A stretch of 64,000 nucleotides of DNA from Haliclona indistincta (taxonomy: Eukaryota > Porifera > Demospongiae > Haplosclerida > Chalinidae). The stretch is taken from positions 619,001-683,000 of the forward strand of contig OZ024791.1 of the NCBI GenBank assembly GCA_964017065.1, in the 5' to 3' direction. Every line of letters begins with the position of its first letter. The first letter of the stretch is position 1. A program made the position numbers and the translations under genes. The notes beneath the pieces were generated by a model. It worked only from the letters and a program-made list of their open reading frames with translations, ran no database searches and was not told the origin of the DNA. Shown piece after piece: positions 62,701-64,000 of the stretch.

Positions 62701-63599
62701 TGAATCCGGACATGCAGTATACCCCTGATACTATACCACTGGGCTATATGAGCTGTTTCCAAGGTGATTGGGGTGTGACTTAAGGGTTACCGAGATTGTT
62801 TTATAATGTATTGGAACCGCCATAAGCACTAACAATGTTAGGATATTAGTATCATCTTACACACTAGTTTAAGAGGCCATGCAACCGTAATGGCAGTTTG
62901 TGACTCAGTCAATCCTTGGAATGTTCATCAAGCTCTTTGAGGAGTCTAAAATACTACTCACTATTTGATTGCGTGTCAGAGACGCACTCCACAATCATAC
63001 GGCTTGAGCATGTGGAAACAATGCATGTGTGTGTGTGTGCGAACCTTTTGTATCGGGAAGTGCTGCGAGAAGCTGATATTCTTGAGGTGAGGGAACTCTG
63101 GCAGTTGTATATTAGGTTTGGTTGATGGTGACAATATGGCAGCCTGTGATGGTGAGCCACATGTTATGACAGGTGTGATAGACTAAGCTAACAGTAACAG
63201 CAGGCTATATCTACCTATACTACCAGCACACTGCAAATATACCTACCTCTCTCCTGCTAGAAGAACTGGAGAATCTACAGAGTGGGAAAAATAAAATCAA
63301 CGTTACTTTGCAGTATTAGTCCGTTTACCTTGTGAGGCCTTTCTGAGAATAGCTTGAGCGAAAATAAGGCGAAGTTTCTCTGATAGCTAGTCCATAATAA
63401 TGATATCTGAATGATGTCAATAGATTACTATTCATGAGCAGCCCAACCAATATTCAGGGTTGGATAAATTTAATCAGAGAGAATTTCGAGAATGCATGAC
63501 AGAATGTTCTAGAGAGCGAGCGTAGTGGATGACTTACTTTGATTGGCCTCGTGTGCCGAGCCTCCTAGTACTCAAGTTTGGAAACTTGAGCCGAATGAC
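59735..63599 (-). CDS. RFX-family transcription factor, RFX4/6-type, 5' part outside the window
   Basis: Exons in transcript order: 63538-63599, 63329-63406, 63247-63274, 63045-63143, 62486-62563, 61980-62093, 61636-61685, 61482-61582, 61201-61259, 61002-61149, 60851-60945, 60576-60690, 60407-60520 and 59735-60351. All phases agree. They encode the C-terminal half of the RFX winged-helix DNA-binding domain ([23 protein letters not shown]), the region conserved in RFX4/6 ([61 protein letters not shown]), the dimerisation region ([42 protein letters not shown]) and a Ser/Thr/Pro-rich tail. RFX factors bind X-box DNA as dimers. The HFWQGMP and YHYYG blocks point to RFX4/6/8 over RFX1-3. One intron uses a GC donor (60850). 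Confidence 0.88.
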
Positions 63600-63980
63600 C
63601 TGTGTGTGGTGAAATGGTTAATTAGCCGAGTGTTAATTATCATAAGATTATTCAATGGAGCGCACAATCATTGTCTATACGCTCCGCATGCTGTCACCAT
63701 GACACTGTGATTTATCGCATGAGTGATCTAATAAGTTGTTGCTGTAAGTTCTAATATCACACTCTGCCTAGATATCACATTTCTGTAGCTCTATTCAAGT
63801 CTATTGAAAGGAAATACGTTACACAACAATACTGAGTTACATTAGGTCTATTTACGCCGTCCAGGAAAGAAATAAATATTAAGCGTAACCCCTTACACGT
63901 GCATTAAATTTCCTCCAGCGGTAACTTAATTGTTAGGGTAGTTTGTTAGCTAGTGTCTCGGACACACCCACACACCCTGT

Positions 63981-64000
63981 ACAAACATTGCCGGCTGCAC
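63981..64000 (-). CDS. Possible further upstream RFX exon, cut by the window edge
   Basis: The last bases read VQPAMF on the minus strand before a gtacag donor. RFX DNA-binding domains have an ...AASF.. piece just before the V/IIR of the next exon, but the expected GK is missing. Weak. Confidence 0.25.

Overview
The window is animal nuclear DNA. Genes have many short GT-AG introns, UTR-like AT-rich flanks and metazoan products (VPS18, EPS8, TMED1/5, MYG1, an RFX4/6-type factor). Compact introns, abundant small inverted-repeat elements and expanded CARD/Death-domain genes suggest a sponge, possibly Amphimedon queenslandica or a relative; that species call is inference. Exons were joined by hand using GT-AG sites, reading frame and remembered family similarity, without any database search.

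0-12.3 kb: scrambled VPS18 fragments, an apolipoprotein-L-like ORF (minus), a CARD-containing gene (minus), then an apparently complete 24-exon VPS18 gene (plus). 12.3-18.8 kb: two inverted copies of an ADP-ribosyltransferase-like single-exon gene; one is a pseudogene with a TTAA-type mobile element inserted 1 bp before its start codon. 18.8-30.5 kb: no gene recognised; about 5 kb of ~0.5-kb satellite units bounded by inverted 23-bp termini, with nested small transposons and a LINE remnant, then several TTAA- and TA-flanked MITEs.

30.5-38.3 kb: a segmental duplication that joins the tail of EPS8 to the 3' half of VPS18 (frameshifted, split by a 472-bp foldback element) and ends in a third, intact ART-like gene. 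40.2-46.3 kb: EPS8-like gene (minus, 23 exons) with an unusual long C-terminal extension. It shares a 310-bp divergent promoter region with a TMED1/5-type p24 cargo receptor (plus).

47.8-57.5 kb: the most novel region, a head-to-tail array of small genes built from exon modules: CARD-like, proline-rich linker, one transmembrane helix, Death-like domain. Four units look complete (A, B, D, F); others are truncated (C, H), frameshifted (E) or of the CARD-only type (G). They appear to be a locally expanding membrane-bound Death-fold family, probably for innate immunity or cell-death signalling (inference). 57.8-59.5 kb: MYG1 exonuclease (plus). 59.7-64.0 kb: 3' part of an RFX4/6-type transcription factor (minus), 5' end outside the window.
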